A stretch of 64,000 nt of DNA from an uncultured Prevotellaceae bacterium (GCA_947176535.1 CAMWQU010000012.1:1-64000), one strand, 5' to 3'; positions 34,785-44,445 are shown, numbered from the stretch's first letter. Made by a program: numbers and translations. The notes: generated from the letters alone by a model not told the origin.

Positions 34785-37022
34785 ATGAAAAAGAAGTTCT
34801 TCTATACTTTACAACTTACATTTTGCATACTTCTTATGAGTGCCTGCAAAACAGAGAATACAGATAAGAACATTATCACGCGCAGCAATATTCAGTTGGA
34901 AAACGATGTGATGACCCCTGAAGCCCTTTGGGCCATGGGGCGCATCGGTTCATACAGTGTAAGCCCGGACGGAACGAATGTGGCTTACCAAGTCAGCTAT
35001 TACAGTGTGGAGGAAAACCGTAGCAACACCGTAATTTATGTGTGCCCGCTCAACAGTGATGCCAAAGAGCCTGTTCTCCTCGGCCTCGGTAGCGAGCCCG
35101 TTTGGCTTTCAGACGACAAGCTAGCTTTCGCTTCAAAAGGAGAAGTGTGGACAATGTCCTCCAATGGGAAAGCCCGCAAGCAACTGACTAAGACAGAAGG
35201 AAATGTTGAAGGTTTCCTTTTCTCACCCGACCAAAAGAAAATCATTCTCGTCAAGCAGGTTCCTTTTCACGAAATCATCAAAGAAAATCCTGCCGACCTA
35301 CCAAAGGCTACCGGACGACTCGTAACGGATTTGATGTATCGTCACTGGGATCACTATGTAGAATCTATCCCCCACCCTTTCATACTGGATTTGGAAACCG
35401 GTGAGGAATCCGATATTCTTGAGGGGAAACCTTATGAATGCCCTATGGAACCTTTTGGCGGCATTGAGCAACTGGCCTGGTCGCCCGACTCCAAAACGAT
35501 TGCTTTTACCTGCCGCACAAAAACCGGATTAGCCTATAGCATCAGTACCGATTCCGACATTTTCCTTTACGATGTCGAGGCCAAGGATTTAGATTCTTAC
35601 GAACATACAAAGAATCTCTGCAAAGCAAGTAAATTCGATTCTACCCTTTCGGAAGCCATCCCTTACGGGGGTAGTCTCAATCCCACAAAGACGCTCAAGA
35701 CACAACCCATCAATCAGGTTGGCAAGGAAGAAGGATTGGATTTGCAGGTCGGTTACGATCAAAATCCTAAATTTTCACCGGACGGCCGGTATATTGCATG
35801 GACAAGTATGGAGCGCGACGGCTACGAAGCCGACCGCCAACGTCTGTGCATCTACGACTTGCAGAACCATACGAAGAAATACGTAACAGAATCATTTGAC
35901 TCCAACGTAGACGATTTCTGCTGGGCTGCCGACTCCAAAACACTTTATTTCCTCGGAGTGTGGCACGCCACTGAGAACCTTTACCGCACCGACCTTGAGG
36001 GTAATGTGCGGCAGTTGAGCAACTATCAGGCCGACTTCGGTGGTCTTCAGCTTATACAGACTCCAAGCGATGTCCACGAAACCGGTGTCCGCCTCCTGCT
36101 GGAACGCCACGACTATATGCACCCGGCCGACCTCTACCTCTGCTCTGTCGTTGGCGACACAATCAGCGACATACAGCAAATCACCCACGAGAACGATCAC
36201 ATCCTCAACCAAATTGCAGCCGGCAGCAGCGAAGCGCGTTGGATAAAGACCACAACGGGCGAGGACATGCACTACTGGATTATCAAACCTCCCCATTTCG
36301 ACCCGTCGAAGAAGTACCCCACCCTACTCTTCTGCGAGGGCGGCCCGCAAAGTCCGGTCAGCCAGTTCTGGTCGTATCGCTGGAACTTCATGATTATGGC
36401 CGCTCAGGGCTATGTCATCATTGCCCCCAACCGTCACGGACTGCCCGGTTTCGGTATGCAATGGCAGGAAGAAATTTCGGGAGACTGGACGGGCCAGTGT
36501 ATGCAGGACTATCTCGCCGCCATAGACGATGCCTGCGAAAACCTCCCCTATGTGGATAAGGAGCGTCTGGGAGCCGTTGGTGCTTCGTTCGGCGGTTTCT
36601 CCGTATATTACTTAGCCGGACACCATGACAAGCGCTTCAAGTGCTTCATTGCACACGACGGAGCCTTCAATCTCGAAGCCATGTACACCGAGACGGAGGA
36701 AAACTGGTTCTCCAACTGGGAGTACGACGATGCCTACTGGAACAAAGACCGGACGGCAAATGCTGCCAAGACGTATGAAAACAGCCCCCACCGATTTGTG
36801 GACAAGTGGGACACCCCCATTCTCTGCATCCACGGCGAGAAAGACTACCGCATAAACGCCACACAAGGTATGTCGGCCTTCAACGCCGCCCGTATGCGTG
36901 GTATCGAGGCCCAGTTGCTCATCTTCCCCGATGAAAACCACTGGGTACTGAAACCGCAGAACGGCGTTCTCTGGCAACGCACCTATTTCAACTGGCTTGA
37001 GCGTTGGCTTGGAAATAACTGA
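34785..37022 (+). CDS. S9-family prolyl oligopeptidase-like lipoprotein
   Basis: Exported serine peptidase of 745 aa. The lipobox LLMSAC near residue 22 predicts a lipoprotein. Residues ~50-480 form a beta-propeller (repeated D/S-x-K sequences such as FSPDGRYIAWTS). The C-terminal alpha/beta-hydrolase has the nucleophile in GASFGGFS, the Asp in GEKDYR and the His in ENHWV. It probably trims di- or tripeptides from peptides at the cell surface or in the periplasm, in line with the peptide-fermenting habit of the group. Third gene after pyrG and yidC. Confidence 0.9.
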   Translation: MKKKFFYTLQLTFCILLMSACKTENTDKNIITRSNIQLENDVMTPEALWAMGRIGSYSVSPDGTNVAYQVSYYSVEENRSNTVIYVCPLNSDAKEPVLLGLGSEPVWLSDDKLAFASKGEVWTMSSNGKARKQLTKTEGNVEGFLFSPDQKKIILVKQVPFHEIIKENPADLPKATGRLVTDLMYRHWDHYVESIPHPFILDLETGEESDILEGKPYECPMEPFGGIEQLAWSPDSKTIAFTCRTKTGLAYSISTDSDIFLYDVEAKDLDSYEHTKNLCKASKFDSTLSEAIPYGGSLNPTKTLKTQPINQVGKEEGLDLQVGYDQNPKFSPDGRYIAWTSMERDGYEADRQRLCIYDLQNHTKKYVTESFDSNVDDFCWAADSKTLYFLGVWHATENLYRTDLEGNVRQLSNYQADFGGLQLIQTPSDVHETGVRLLLERHDYMHPADLYLCSVVGDTISDIQQITHENDHILNQIAAGSSEARWIKTTTGEDMHYWIIKPPHFDPSKKYPTLLFCEGGPQSPVSQFWSYRWNFMIMAAQGYVIIAPNRHGLPGFGMQWQEEISGDWTGQCMQDYLAAIDDACENLPYVDKERLGAVGASFGGFSVYYLAGHHDKRFKCFIAHDGAFNLEAMYTETEENWFSNWEYDDAYWNKDRTANAAKTYENSPHRFVDKWDTPILCIHGEKDYRINATQGMSAFNAARMRGIEAQLLIFPDENHWVLKPQNGVLWQRTYFNWLERWLGNN

Positions 37023-37050
37023 TAATTAAAAATACGGAAAATATATAATT

Positions 37051-38667
37051 ATGTCTGAACAAATCAAAACACTCCGCGACAGTGCCGCCATGCGCTGGTC
37101 CGCTCTGCTGCTTCTGGCCCTCGCCATGTTCTGCAGTTACATCTTTATGGACATCCTTTCTCCCATCAAAGACCTGATGCAGGAGACCCGCGGCTGGGAC
37201 TCCACGGCTTTCGGTACCATGCAGGGATCCGAGGTATTCCTTAACGTATTCGTCTTCTTCCTCATCTTTGCCGGTATCATTCTCGACAAGATGGGAGTCC
37301 GTTTCACGGCACTGCTCTCTGCCGTCGTGATGCTCATCGGTGCCCTCATCAAATGGTATGCCATCAGCGATGCTTTCACGGGCAGCAGCCTGGAACAGTG
37401 GTTCACCGAGCATCTCAACTACATTCCCCTATTCGACGAACTCGGCGTTTCGCCGTTCTACGAAGGCATGCCCGCCTCCGCAAAGTTTGCCGCAGCCGGT
37501 TTCATGATTTTCGGTTGTGGTGTGGAAATGGCCGGTATCACCGTCTCACGCGGAATCGTCAAGTGGTTCAAAGGCCGCGAAATGGCTTTGGCTATGGGTT
37601 CGGAAATGGCACTTGCCCGCCTCGGTGTAGCCACCTGCATGATATTCTCGCCGTTCTTTGCCAAACTGGGAGGTCATGTAGACGTCAGCCGGTCGGTTGC
37701 CTTCGGTGTCGTACTGCTCTGCATCGCCCTAATCATGTGCATTGTCTACTTCTTCATGGATCGCAAGCTCGATAGCCAGACAGGCGAAGCCGAAGAGAAA
37801 GACGACCCTTTCAAAATCTCAGACCTTGGGAAAATACTTACCGACAGCGGCTTCTGGCTTGTTGCCCTCCTGTGCGTGCTCTACTACTCGGCCATCTTCC
37901 CCTTCCAGAAGTATGCCGTCAATATGCTTCAGTGCAACCTGACGCTGACGGAACCTTCCGCCGATAGCTTCTGGGCCAGCTCCACGATTACGATTATCCA
38001 GTACGTCATCATGCTCATAGTTGCGGCCGCAGGATTCGCCAGCAACTTCCAGAAACGCAAATCCGTACAGTGCGGCCTGCTCTCTTTGAGCATCGTTGCC
38101 TTGGTCACCTACTGCTACATGGGCTACATGCGCCAATCGGCCGAGAGCATCTTTGCCGTATTCCCACTCCTTGCCGTGCTCATCACTCCCATTTTGGGCA
38201 GTTATGTCGATCACAAGGGTAAAGCCGCTTCCATGCTTATCTTGGGTAGCTTACTCCTGATTGTCTGCCACCTCACCTTTGCTTTCGTTCTTCCGATGTT
38301 CAAAGGTAGTGCTGTCGGCGGCATCGCAGTTGCTTACATCACCATCCTCGTCTTGGGAGCTTCGTTCTCCTTGGTTCCGGCCTCTCTGTGGCCCAGCGTT
38401 CCCAAATTAGTAGACGCCAAGGTCATAGGTTCCGCCTATGCCCTGATATTCTGGATTCAGAACATCGGCCTTTGGCTCTTCCCGCTGCTCATCGGTAAAG
38501 TGCTGGACAAGACCAATCCCGGAGTGACAGACCCCACTCAGTTCAACTACACTGCTCCCCTCGTGATGCTGGCATCCCTCGGAGTGATAGCCTTGATACT
38601 GGGTCTCCTCTTGAAAGTTGTAGACAAGCGTAAAGGTCTCGGACTAGAAGAGCCTAATATAAAATAA
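37051..38667 (+). CDS. MFS transporter
   Basis: Major facilitator superfamily protein of 538 aa with about 12 hydrophobic helices. A long loop of some 55 residues follows helix 3 (YAISDAFTGSSLEQWFTEHL), longer than in most MFS proteins. The motif VSRGIVKWFKGREMALAMG resembles the helix 4-5 region of nitrate/nucleoside-type or oxalate/formate-like permeases. The substrate cannot be told from sequence. Lying directly after a secreted S9 peptidase, it may import released peptides or amino acids (inference from context). Confidence 0.85.
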   Translation: MSEQIKTLRDSAAMRWSALLLLALAMFCSYIFMDILSPIKDLMQETRGWDSTAFGTMQGSEVFLNVFVFFLIFAGIILDKMGVRFTALLSAVVMLIGALIKWYAISDAFTGSSLEQWFTEHLNYIPLFDELGVSPFYEGMPASAKFAAAGFMIFGCGVEMAGITVSRGIVKWFKGREMALAMGSEMALARLGVATCMIFSPFFAKLGGHVDVSRSVAFGVVLLCIALIMCIVYFFMDRKLDSQTGEAEEKDDPFKISDLGKILTDSGFWLVALLCVLYYSAIFPFQKYAVNMLQCNLTLTEPSADSFWASSTITIIQYVIMLIVAAAGFASNFQKRKSVQCGLLSLSIVALVTYCYMGYMRQSAESIFAVFPLLAVLITPILGSYVDHKGKAASMLILGSLLLIVCHLTFAFVLPMFKGSAVGGIAVAYITILVLGASFSLVPASLWPSVPKLVDAKVIGSAYALIFWIQNIGLWLFPLLIGKVLDKTNPGVTDPTQFNYTAPLVMLASLGVIALILGLLLKVVDKRKGLGLEEPNIK

Positions 38668-38688
38668 GGAAGTCAGAGGCTGAAAAAC

Positions 38689-38732
38689 TCATGGCAGCTA
38701 AGGGAGGTGCTCCTTTAGCTGCCATGAATTTT
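38689..38732 (+). terminator. Strong terminator after the pyrG-MFS operon
   Basis: TCATGGCAGCTAA and TTAGCTGCCATGA pair perfectly around a short loop with a further GGxxGxxCC core, followed by ATTTT. It closes the four-gene operon. Confidence 0.85.
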
Positions 38733-38805
38733 GAGGAGAAATCCATGCCTCGTGACTTTATTTTCCAGTATTTCGGACATATTTCCGGAGAACTATAAAC
38801 GACAA

Positions 38806-38925
38806 TAAAAACAGCCCCCCCGGAGGACGGGCCTCAGTCCCGCTATGGACGGGGCTCAATCCTCCTATGGACTGAGGCTCGTCCATAGCGGGACTGAAAC
38901 GAGACGACCGGGGGAGTAAAAACAG
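38806..38925. repeat. Intergenic palindromic element, locus D, with flanking direct repeats
   Basis: The ends GCCCCCCCGGAGGAC and GACCGGGGGAG are inverted repeats. Inside, AGTCCCGCTATGGAC (38836-38850) and GTCCATAGCGGGACT (38881-38895) are perfect 15-bp complements, and GCCTCAGTCC/GGACTGAGGC adds another 10-bp stem. TAAAAACAG occurs on both outer edges (38806-38814 and 38917-38925), which looks like a target-site duplication. Confidence 0.8.
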
Positions 38926-38940
38926 GAACCTATAAAGGGG

Positions 38941-40131
38941 TCAATTCCCATCGGGTTTTACAAAGTCCACATGCCGACTGTCAGTCCAGTTGAAAGTCTT
39001 TGGGTCATCCGGATGATTCGGACTATATCCACGCGGATATTCCGGGCGCAAGTAACGCACGAAATCGACATTCGCTCCGATGAGCCCTTCCACCACGCAC
39101 TTGGCGATTTGGTAAGCACCGTAAGGATTGAAGTGTGTATTGTCGGCAAGCGGGGTGTCCTGACCGGGGAAGCAACCCGCAGGATAATGCACAAAGGCCT
39201 GTTTGCTTCCCTCTACGCCCATCGTCTCGAAGAGCACCCGCGTCATCTGGTGTAGGTCGATGAGCGGACAGTTTTCCCGCTCCGCCACCCAGGCCATGGC
39301 CTCCGGATAGTCGCCATGCGTCTCACGGATATGCCCTTCGGCATCGAACATTCGACGCTGGGTTGGCGTAATGAATATAGGTGTAGCCCCACGTTTACAG
39401 GCCTCATCCACAAACGTTTTCAGTGCTGTGGCAAAATTATAGTAAGCTCCGGCACCGGGAAAATGCTGTTTCTGGTCGTTGTGTCCGAACTCCATAATGA
39501 GATAGTCACCGGGCTTCATCATGGAAAGAGCCTTTGCCAGACGTCCCGCGCCAATAAACGTGGAAGCCGTCTCGCCACTCTCCGCCAGATTGCAGAAGCA
39601 GAGGCTATCGGTGAACCACCGGGGAATCATCTGTCCCCACGAAGCCCAAGGCTCATCGTCCTGATCCACCACCGTGGAGTTTCCACAAAGGAAGACGGTA
39701 GGACAGACCGTGTCCGGCTCAACGTCAATGCGTTGCACCACCTGACGCGGGCCTGTGACCTCGAAAGTAAGCAGGTCGTCCCAGTTCAGTTTTGTCTGCT
39801 CGCGCTTCTTGATGCGCACGTTCTCCTTGTCATTGATGCGGGGCGAACGCTTGTTTACAAGAAAAGAAATCTTTTTGGTCTCTCCTTTCTTTGTCGGTTC
39901 ATTCTCGATAAATAGGCGACGGCTCTCAGCACGCACCGTGGTAATACCGGTTCTCTTCCGGGAACCGAGCGTGACAGTCACCCGATAGTTTCCGTCGGGC
40001 ACCGGCAGGGAGACGTAGTAAGCAGGAAGTCCCACACTGTCACGCAAGTCAAGGGTCGCAGGCTGCGCGAACGAATCAAGAGCAAGGAGCTGGAAGCCCG
40101 CAAGCAGTAAAGAAAAGAATGTTCGTTTCAT
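38941..40131 (-). CDS. Rhamnogalacturonan acetylesterase-like SGNH hydrolase (CE12 type)
   Basis: Exported esterase of 396 aa expected to remove acetyl groups from pectic rhamnogalacturonan. Signal peptide ends DSFAQ. An N-terminal beta domain (about 25-140) precedes the SGNH domain: nucleophile in LCGNSTVVDQDD, Gly in LAESGETA, Asn in EFGHNDQK and the Asp/His pair in DNTHFNPYGAYQIA. These blocks match the rhamnogalacturonan acetylesterase family. Its ATG overlaps the mltG stop by four bases, so it is the last gene of a translationally coupled row of four. Confidence 0.9.
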   Translation of the reverse strand: MKRTFFSLLLAGFQLLALDSFAQPATLDLRDSVGLPAYYVSLPVPDGNYRVTVTLGSRKRTGITTVRAESRRLFIENEPTKKGETKKISFLVNKRSPRINDKENVRIKKREQTKLNWDDLLTFEVTGPRQVVQRIDVEPDTVCPTVFLCGNSTVVDQDDEPWASWGQMIPRWFTDSLCFCNLAESGETASTFIGAGRLAKALSMMKPGDYLIMEFGHNDQKQHFPGAGAYYNFATALKTFVDEACKRGATPIFITPTQRRMFDAEGHIRETHGDYPEAMAWVAERENCPLIDLHQMTRVLFETMGVEGSKQAFVHYPAGCFPGQDTPLADNTHFNPYGAYQIAKCVVEGLIGANVDFVRYLRPEYPRGYSPNHPDDPKTFNWTDSRHVDFVKPDGN

Positions 40132-41129
40132 TTTATTCCTCTTTCATTAAGTGCCTGCGTGTAACGCCGGGCATTCTGAAGATGTTCTTTATACGTTTTG
40201 GCAAAATTATGCGTCCCGGAAAAATCCTCCTTGGCGCACATGAAAAGGTAGTCATGGGGGACATAGTCGAGCACGGCATCTATGCCGGCAACGGAAGGAA
40301 TGCGGATGGGCCCCGGCGGCAGTCCCTTGTTCCGGTAGGTGTTATAAGGACTGTCCACCGTAAGATGGCTCCCCCAGATGCGACGCAGCGAGAAGTCCCC
40401 AATAGCGAACTTCACCGTCGGGTCGGCCTGCAAAGGCATACCCACCCGCAGACGCTTGACGTACATTCCGGCAATCATCGGTTTCTCCGGATTGTTGGCT
40501 GTCTCCTCGTCCACGATACTGGCCAGCGTCGCCACCTGCTCGTGAGACAGCCCCATGGCCTGTGCCTTACGGGTGCGCTCCTCCGTCCAAAAGGCCCGGT
40601 TTTCGCGCTGCATCCGCTTCATGAAATCGTCCAACGATACGTTCCAGTACAACTGATAGGTATTGGGAATGAAGAGGGCCGGCAAAGTGGCTACGCTATA
40701 ACCGTACTGCCGACAGAACAGCGAGTCGGAAAACGCTTTTCGCAGTTCCACGGAATCCAGCATCAGGTGTTCCCCTAGATAGGCAGCCAGTCTGTCCATG
40801 GTGCGAACAGACGGGATGGTCAGGTTTACGGGTTCCTGCTGCCCGTTGCGCAGGCGGCGGAAGAGGGTGAGTAGGTTATCGCCGCGCCGGACAACATAGC
40901 GCCCCGGACGCACATGATAGCCCACAACCTTGCTCAGCAACGAGAAGCCCGTGGCACGGACTCCCGCTTCTGAAAGACGGGACTTTACAGATGCCGGTGT
41001 ATCTCCTTGCCCGATGAAGACATAGGCTTGACTGTCGTCCCCCGAATAGCAGTCCGTCAGAAAGATGGCGGGGACAGACAGGGCCGCAAGAACAACAAGC
41101 AAGGCTATGCCGGCAATGTATTTCCTCAT
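40128..41129 (-). CDS. mltG: Endolytic transglycosylase MltG
   Basis: Membrane-anchored lytic transglycosylase that cuts nascent glycan strands and so ends peptidoglycan polymerisation. At 333 aa it has normal length, with one N-terminal transmembrane helix. The YceG signature is visible: FIPNTYQLYWNVS, the catalytic Glu in ASIVDEETANNPEKPMIAGMYVKRL, PLQADPTVKFAIG and SPYNTYRNKGLPPGPIRIPS. It overlaps both neighbours by four bases, an unusual place for a cell-wall enzyme, between two pectin-type enzymes. Confidence 0.96.
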   Translation of the reverse strand: MRKYIAGIALLVVLAALSVPAIFLTDCYSGDDSQAYVFIGQGDTPASVKSRLSEAGVRATGFSLLSKVVGYHVRPGRYVVRRGDNLLTLFRRLRNGQQEPVNLTIPSVRTMDRLAAYLGEHLMLDSVELRKAFSDSLFCRQYGYSVATLPALFIPNTYQLYWNVSLDDFMKRMQRENRAFWTEERTRKAQAMGLSHEQVATLASIVDEETANNPEKPMIAGMYVKRLRVGMPLQADPTVKFAIGDFSLRRIWGSHLTVDSPYNTYRNKGLPPGPIRIPSVAGIDAVLDYVPHDYLFMCAKEDFSGTHNFAKTYKEHLQNARRYTQALNERGIK

Positions 41130-43612
41130 AACTCAATCACGGTAAATGAGTAGGCGGGCATCTGATAGTTGCTGTCGGCCGACAGGCGCACTTCGGTTTC
41201 CACGGGACGCGCATCCGTGCTATCGTAATTCCCGGTCAGCAGGGTTGCCTTGCAGACTTTCTCTCCCTCCAGCACATGAGGAAGAAGAAGATGGGCGGTT
41301 ACGGGCACGGGGAGCATATTGACGAGTTTGAGGAAAGTCTTTCCCGATTTCGTGTCCCGAACCGTGCTCACGGCAAGTCGTTCGCGCACACCTGCCCTAT
41401 CGGAATTTACCGTCAGCGCGGAAGGCAGGTAGCAATCGCCCTGACTGTTGCCGCACATCCGCTGGGAGAAATACCCCACCGTGGGTTTCACTTCGGTATT
41501 ATTGAAGTAAATCATGTCCGGATTCCACTGGGTATGCCCGTCTTTGGCCAGCAACGGAGCGTAGGTACTCATCACTACCACATCGCCGTTACGCTCCAGC
41601 GAACAGAAATGCAGAGCCTCGCTCAAAGCGGTCTCTATGGTACTCCTCCGTCCCGGAATGTGTGAGGCCCACTCGCCGAGGTAGACTTTAGGCGCAGTGC
41701 GGTCGTACTGATCGTAGAAGTCCTGGTTGTAGATATACCAGCCGGGAGAAACGTAGTAGTGCTCGTCCACCATATCTATAACGTCGCTATGCTCGGTTGC
41801 GATACGCCATCCCTCCTCATAGTCGCTGCCGGTATAGAACGGGCCGGCCGTTCCGCAAATCTGAATCTCAGGATATTTTTTCTTCACGGCCTCGCATATC
41901 ATCAGGTAACGCTCCTCAAAGGTCGGACTGATGAGGTCTTCGTTTCCGATACCAAGATACTTCAGTCCAAACGGTTTCTTATGCCCCTGGGCGATACGCT
42001 TGCGGCCCCACTCCGTGGAAGCATCGCCGTTGGCCCACTCCACCAGATTCAGGATTTCCTGAACATAGGCAGGCATTTCGTCCATCGGAATACCTCCCTG
42101 CTGTCCGGCTCCGCCGTCACTCGAATTCTGACAAGGCACTCCGGCCGCCAGAACGGGCAACGGCTCCATTCCCATATCCTCGCACATCTGGAAGAACTCG
42201 TAAAAGCCCAGTTGGCGGCTCTGATGATACCCCCAGATGTTGCGCAACGGCTTTCTGTCTTTGGGGTCGCCTATGGTCTCGCTCCAGTGGTAGATGTTTC
42301 CGATGCCGTCACCATGCGTGACGCATCCGCCGGGGAATCGCATGAAAGTCGGCTTCAGCGCAGCCAACGTTTCGGCAAGGTCTTTCCTCAGACCGTGCCC
42401 TTTGTAAGTATCTCTTGGCATCAATGACACCATGTCGAACGCAAAGGTTCCGGCTCCCGCAGGGGCGATGTCGAGCACGGCATTCGTTGCAGAAGCTGAA
42501 GGACGAAGTACGGATTTCACCTGCTTCCACGTTCCTTTCCCGCCGGTCAAGGTCGTCCGGGCAAGCACTTTGTCTCCGTCTTTCAGAGAGACTTCCACCT
42601 TGCCACCCTGAAGGTAAAGCGACAGGTCATACTTTTCACCGGCCTTGACAACTATTCCGTCAAAACCTTTGTTTCGGAACGATGCTCCCGAATGCTCCAA
42701 TCGGATAGCTACGGCGTGACTGTTATTTTCGCTCACACCCGGAAAATCCTCGACGAGCGTAGCCTCCCCCACAAGTTCCCAGGCCGTGGTGGTATTCCAG
42801 TTCTTATCGCCCATCCGGTCGTGAGGCACATATTCGAAGTCTCCGTTTTGAATCAACTGGGCATTCAGTCCTCCGTCGGCACTGTAATTGATGTCCTCGA
42901 AAAAGATTCCCATCAACATGTCACTAATGGCTTTCGGTTTTAAGGCATCCACCGTGACTTCCGCCTGCAGGTCGCCAAGACCGGCAAAGCGCACGGCATC
43001 ATCCTTTGCCAGTTCGGCCTCTCGGGCATCTTTCTGCGCCTTGGCTCTTTGGTTATCCCTTATCCCCTCCACGAGGCGGTAAGGCACGCGTAGGAGGGAA
43101 GGGGATGACGGGGCTTCACTCACTTTCTCCGGAGCAGTGAAATGCACAAGGTCTGTCGTAGTTGTACGGAAATGCTTGCCCTCGTTATTGTGGAAAGTGA
43201 CAACAAACTGTCCGTCGGAATAGTTCACCATCGGTTCCAAACACTGCCCCACGCCTTGCATGTAAGGGTAATCCTGAGGACGCCAATGCAGAAAGTCGCG
43301 CGTCACCGTCACTCCAAACTGGTTGGCATGTCCGTTTAGCTGAAAGACCAGAGCAAACAGTCCCGAAGCGTCCTGAGCAAACGACGGAGCATAGAACTTC
43401 TTTTCTCTGCCCCATGTGCCGTAGTCGCTCCCCAGCAACGGCCTCATGCCTGCCGCCTGCCAAAGACTGCCGTCGGCACTCCACTCTACAACTAACCCAC
43501 CTCCCCGCGGAGCAGCAACGGGCTTGATGAACACACTATCGGGAATGGCGGCTGCCAACGGTGACGTCAGAGCTGACAGCGTCAGCAGAGTCGCAAGAAA
43601 GTTCTTTTTCAT
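41126..43612 (-). CDS. Secreted alpha-L-arabinofuranosidase, GH51, with N-terminal GH43-like domain
   Basis: Exported enzyme of 828 aa releasing arabinofuranose from arabinan or arabinoxylan. Signal peptide of ~20 residues. Residues ~25-190 resemble part of a five-bladed GH43-like propeller (YGTWGREKKFYAPSFAQD, GVTVTRDFLHW). A carbohydrate-binding-like beta domain (about 270-395) lies inside the GH51 region. GH51 motifs: MGIFFEDINYSADGGLNAQL, RFPGGCVTHGDG, the acid/base Glu in GIGNEDL and the nucleophile Glu in YLGEWAS. It starts in a four-base overlap with the upstream lipoprotein gene and overlaps mltG by four. Confidence 0.93.
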   Translation of the reverse strand: MKKNFLATLLTLSALTSPLAAAIPDSVFIKPVAAPRGGGLVVEWSADGSLWQAAGMRPLLGSDYGTWGREKKFYAPSFAQDASGLFALVFQLNGHANQFGVTVTRDFLHWRPQDYPYMQGVGQCLEPMVNYSDGQFVVTFHNNEGKHFRTTTTDLVHFTAPEKVSEAPSSPSLLRVPYRLVEGIRDNQRAKAQKDAREAELAKDDAVRFAGLGDLQAEVTVDALKPKAISDMLMGIFFEDINYSADGGLNAQLIQNGDFEYVPHDRMGDKNWNTTTAWELVGEATLVEDFPGVSENNSHAVAIRLEHSGASFRNKGFDGIVVKAGEKYDLSLYLQGGKVEVSLKDGDKVLARTTLTGGKGTWKQVKSVLRPSASATNAVLDIAPAGAGTFAFDMVSLMPRDTYKGHGLRKDLAETLAALKPTFMRFPGGCVTHGDGIGNIYHWSETIGDPKDRKPLRNIWGYHQSRQLGFYEFFQMCEDMGMEPLPVLAAGVPCQNSSDGGAGQQGGIPMDEMPAYVQEILNLVEWANGDASTEWGRKRIAQGHKKPFGLKYLGIGNEDLISPTFEERYLMICEAVKKKYPEIQICGTAGPFYTGSDYEEGWRIATEHSDVIDMVDEHYYVSPGWYIYNQDFYDQYDRTAPKVYLGEWASHIPGRRSTIETALSEALHFCSLERNGDVVVMSTYAPLLAKDGHTQWNPDMIYFNNTEVKPTVGYFSQRMCGNSQGDCYLPSALTVNSDRAGVRERLAVSTVRDTKSGKTFLKLVNMLPVPVTAHLLLPHVLEGEKVCKATLLTGNYDSTDARPVETEVRLSADSNYQMPAYSFTVIEL

Positions 43613-44325
43613 TCTTTATCCTTTTTCTTTGCCTCCTGCACACAGGTTATCATTGTACGGATGCCGGCGCAGTCGAGCATCAGCGTATCTTTACGCTCCA
43701 CATCGGTCGTATTCTCGTCCACAATCAGGGTTACTTTCTGCACTCCCTTAAATCCCAAGGTCTGAGCAGGATGCAGGAACTTGCCATCTGTCAGTGTCCA
43801 GTCCTCGTTCACTATGAAACGCAGGGTATCGGGCTGCTCTCTTTGGGCCGGCTCCTTTAGTTGAAATGTGGCTTTCTTTAGCATTCCGTTATCATTGTAC
43901 TCGTAAGAGGGATAAGGATAGCGTATGTTGAGCCACGACACCTGATAGTAAATGGCTCCGGCATTGCTGCTCCAGTCGTCGGCTCCTGCCGAACGCACAC
44001 TCACGGTCGCCATTCTCGGTTCTCCGGTGGTATTACGGGAAGCACTTAGATACACAGGCACTTGGCTCACCACACGGTAATAGTTGGGCACTTTTATGTA
44101 AGCCTTGTCATCAGGCACTTCCAACCACGAAGCATTACTCGCAATCTGCACATCGTCGGTCGTCCAGATTACAATACTGTCGCTCGTCTGGTCGGCATAG
44201 AGGTAGGCTATGCCTTTTGAGGGATAGCCCAGCGAAAGGGAATGATAATAACTCTCTTTCGTACAAGACGCCATAAACAGCAGTTGCGCGACGATACAAA
44301 GGAAAAGGGATTTACTTTTTTTCAT
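43609..44325 (-). CDS. Hypothetical BACON-like lipoprotein
   Basis: Predicted lipoprotein of about 238 aa; lipobox LLFMASC about 20 residues from the ATG at 44325. An in-frame ATG at 44343 exists, but a -7-like box (TATTTTTG) ends only about 10 bases upstream of it, so I prefer 44325. The mature part is beta-rich and holds two segments (VQIASNASWLEVPDD and DTLRFIVNEDWTLTDG) resembling BACON/Ig-like domains of Bacteroidetes surface proteins. It may help the following GH51 bind polysaccharide. Function unknown. First gene of the overlapping four-gene row. Confidence 0.65.
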   Translation of the reverse strand: MKKSKSLFLCIVAQLLFMASCTKESYYHSLSLGYPSKGIAYLYADQTSDSIVIWTTDDVQIASNASWLEVPDDKAYIKVPNYYRVVSQVPVYLSASRNTTGEPRMATVSVRSAGADDWSSNAGAIYYQVSWLNIRYPYPSYEYNDNGMLKKATFQLKEPAQREQPDTLRFIVNEDWTLTDGKFLHPAQTLGFKGVQKVTLIVDENTTDVERKDTLMLDCAGIRTMITCVQEAKKKDKE

Positions 44326-44413
44326 ACGATACATTTTTAACATTCATCTTACAAAAATACGAATTATTCGTGAAATCCCTGCCACGGGATTTGGGATTTA
44401 ACACATTTTATTA

Positions 44414-44421
44414 TATCTTTG
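44414..44421 (+). promoter_or_regulatory. -7 box of the 44446 gene
   Basis: TATCTTTG with transcription expected near 44428, which selects the ATG at 44446 over the longer frame from 44419. Confidence 0.65.
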
Positions 44422-44445
44422 TCCTACCTACGAACCGCATTGTTG

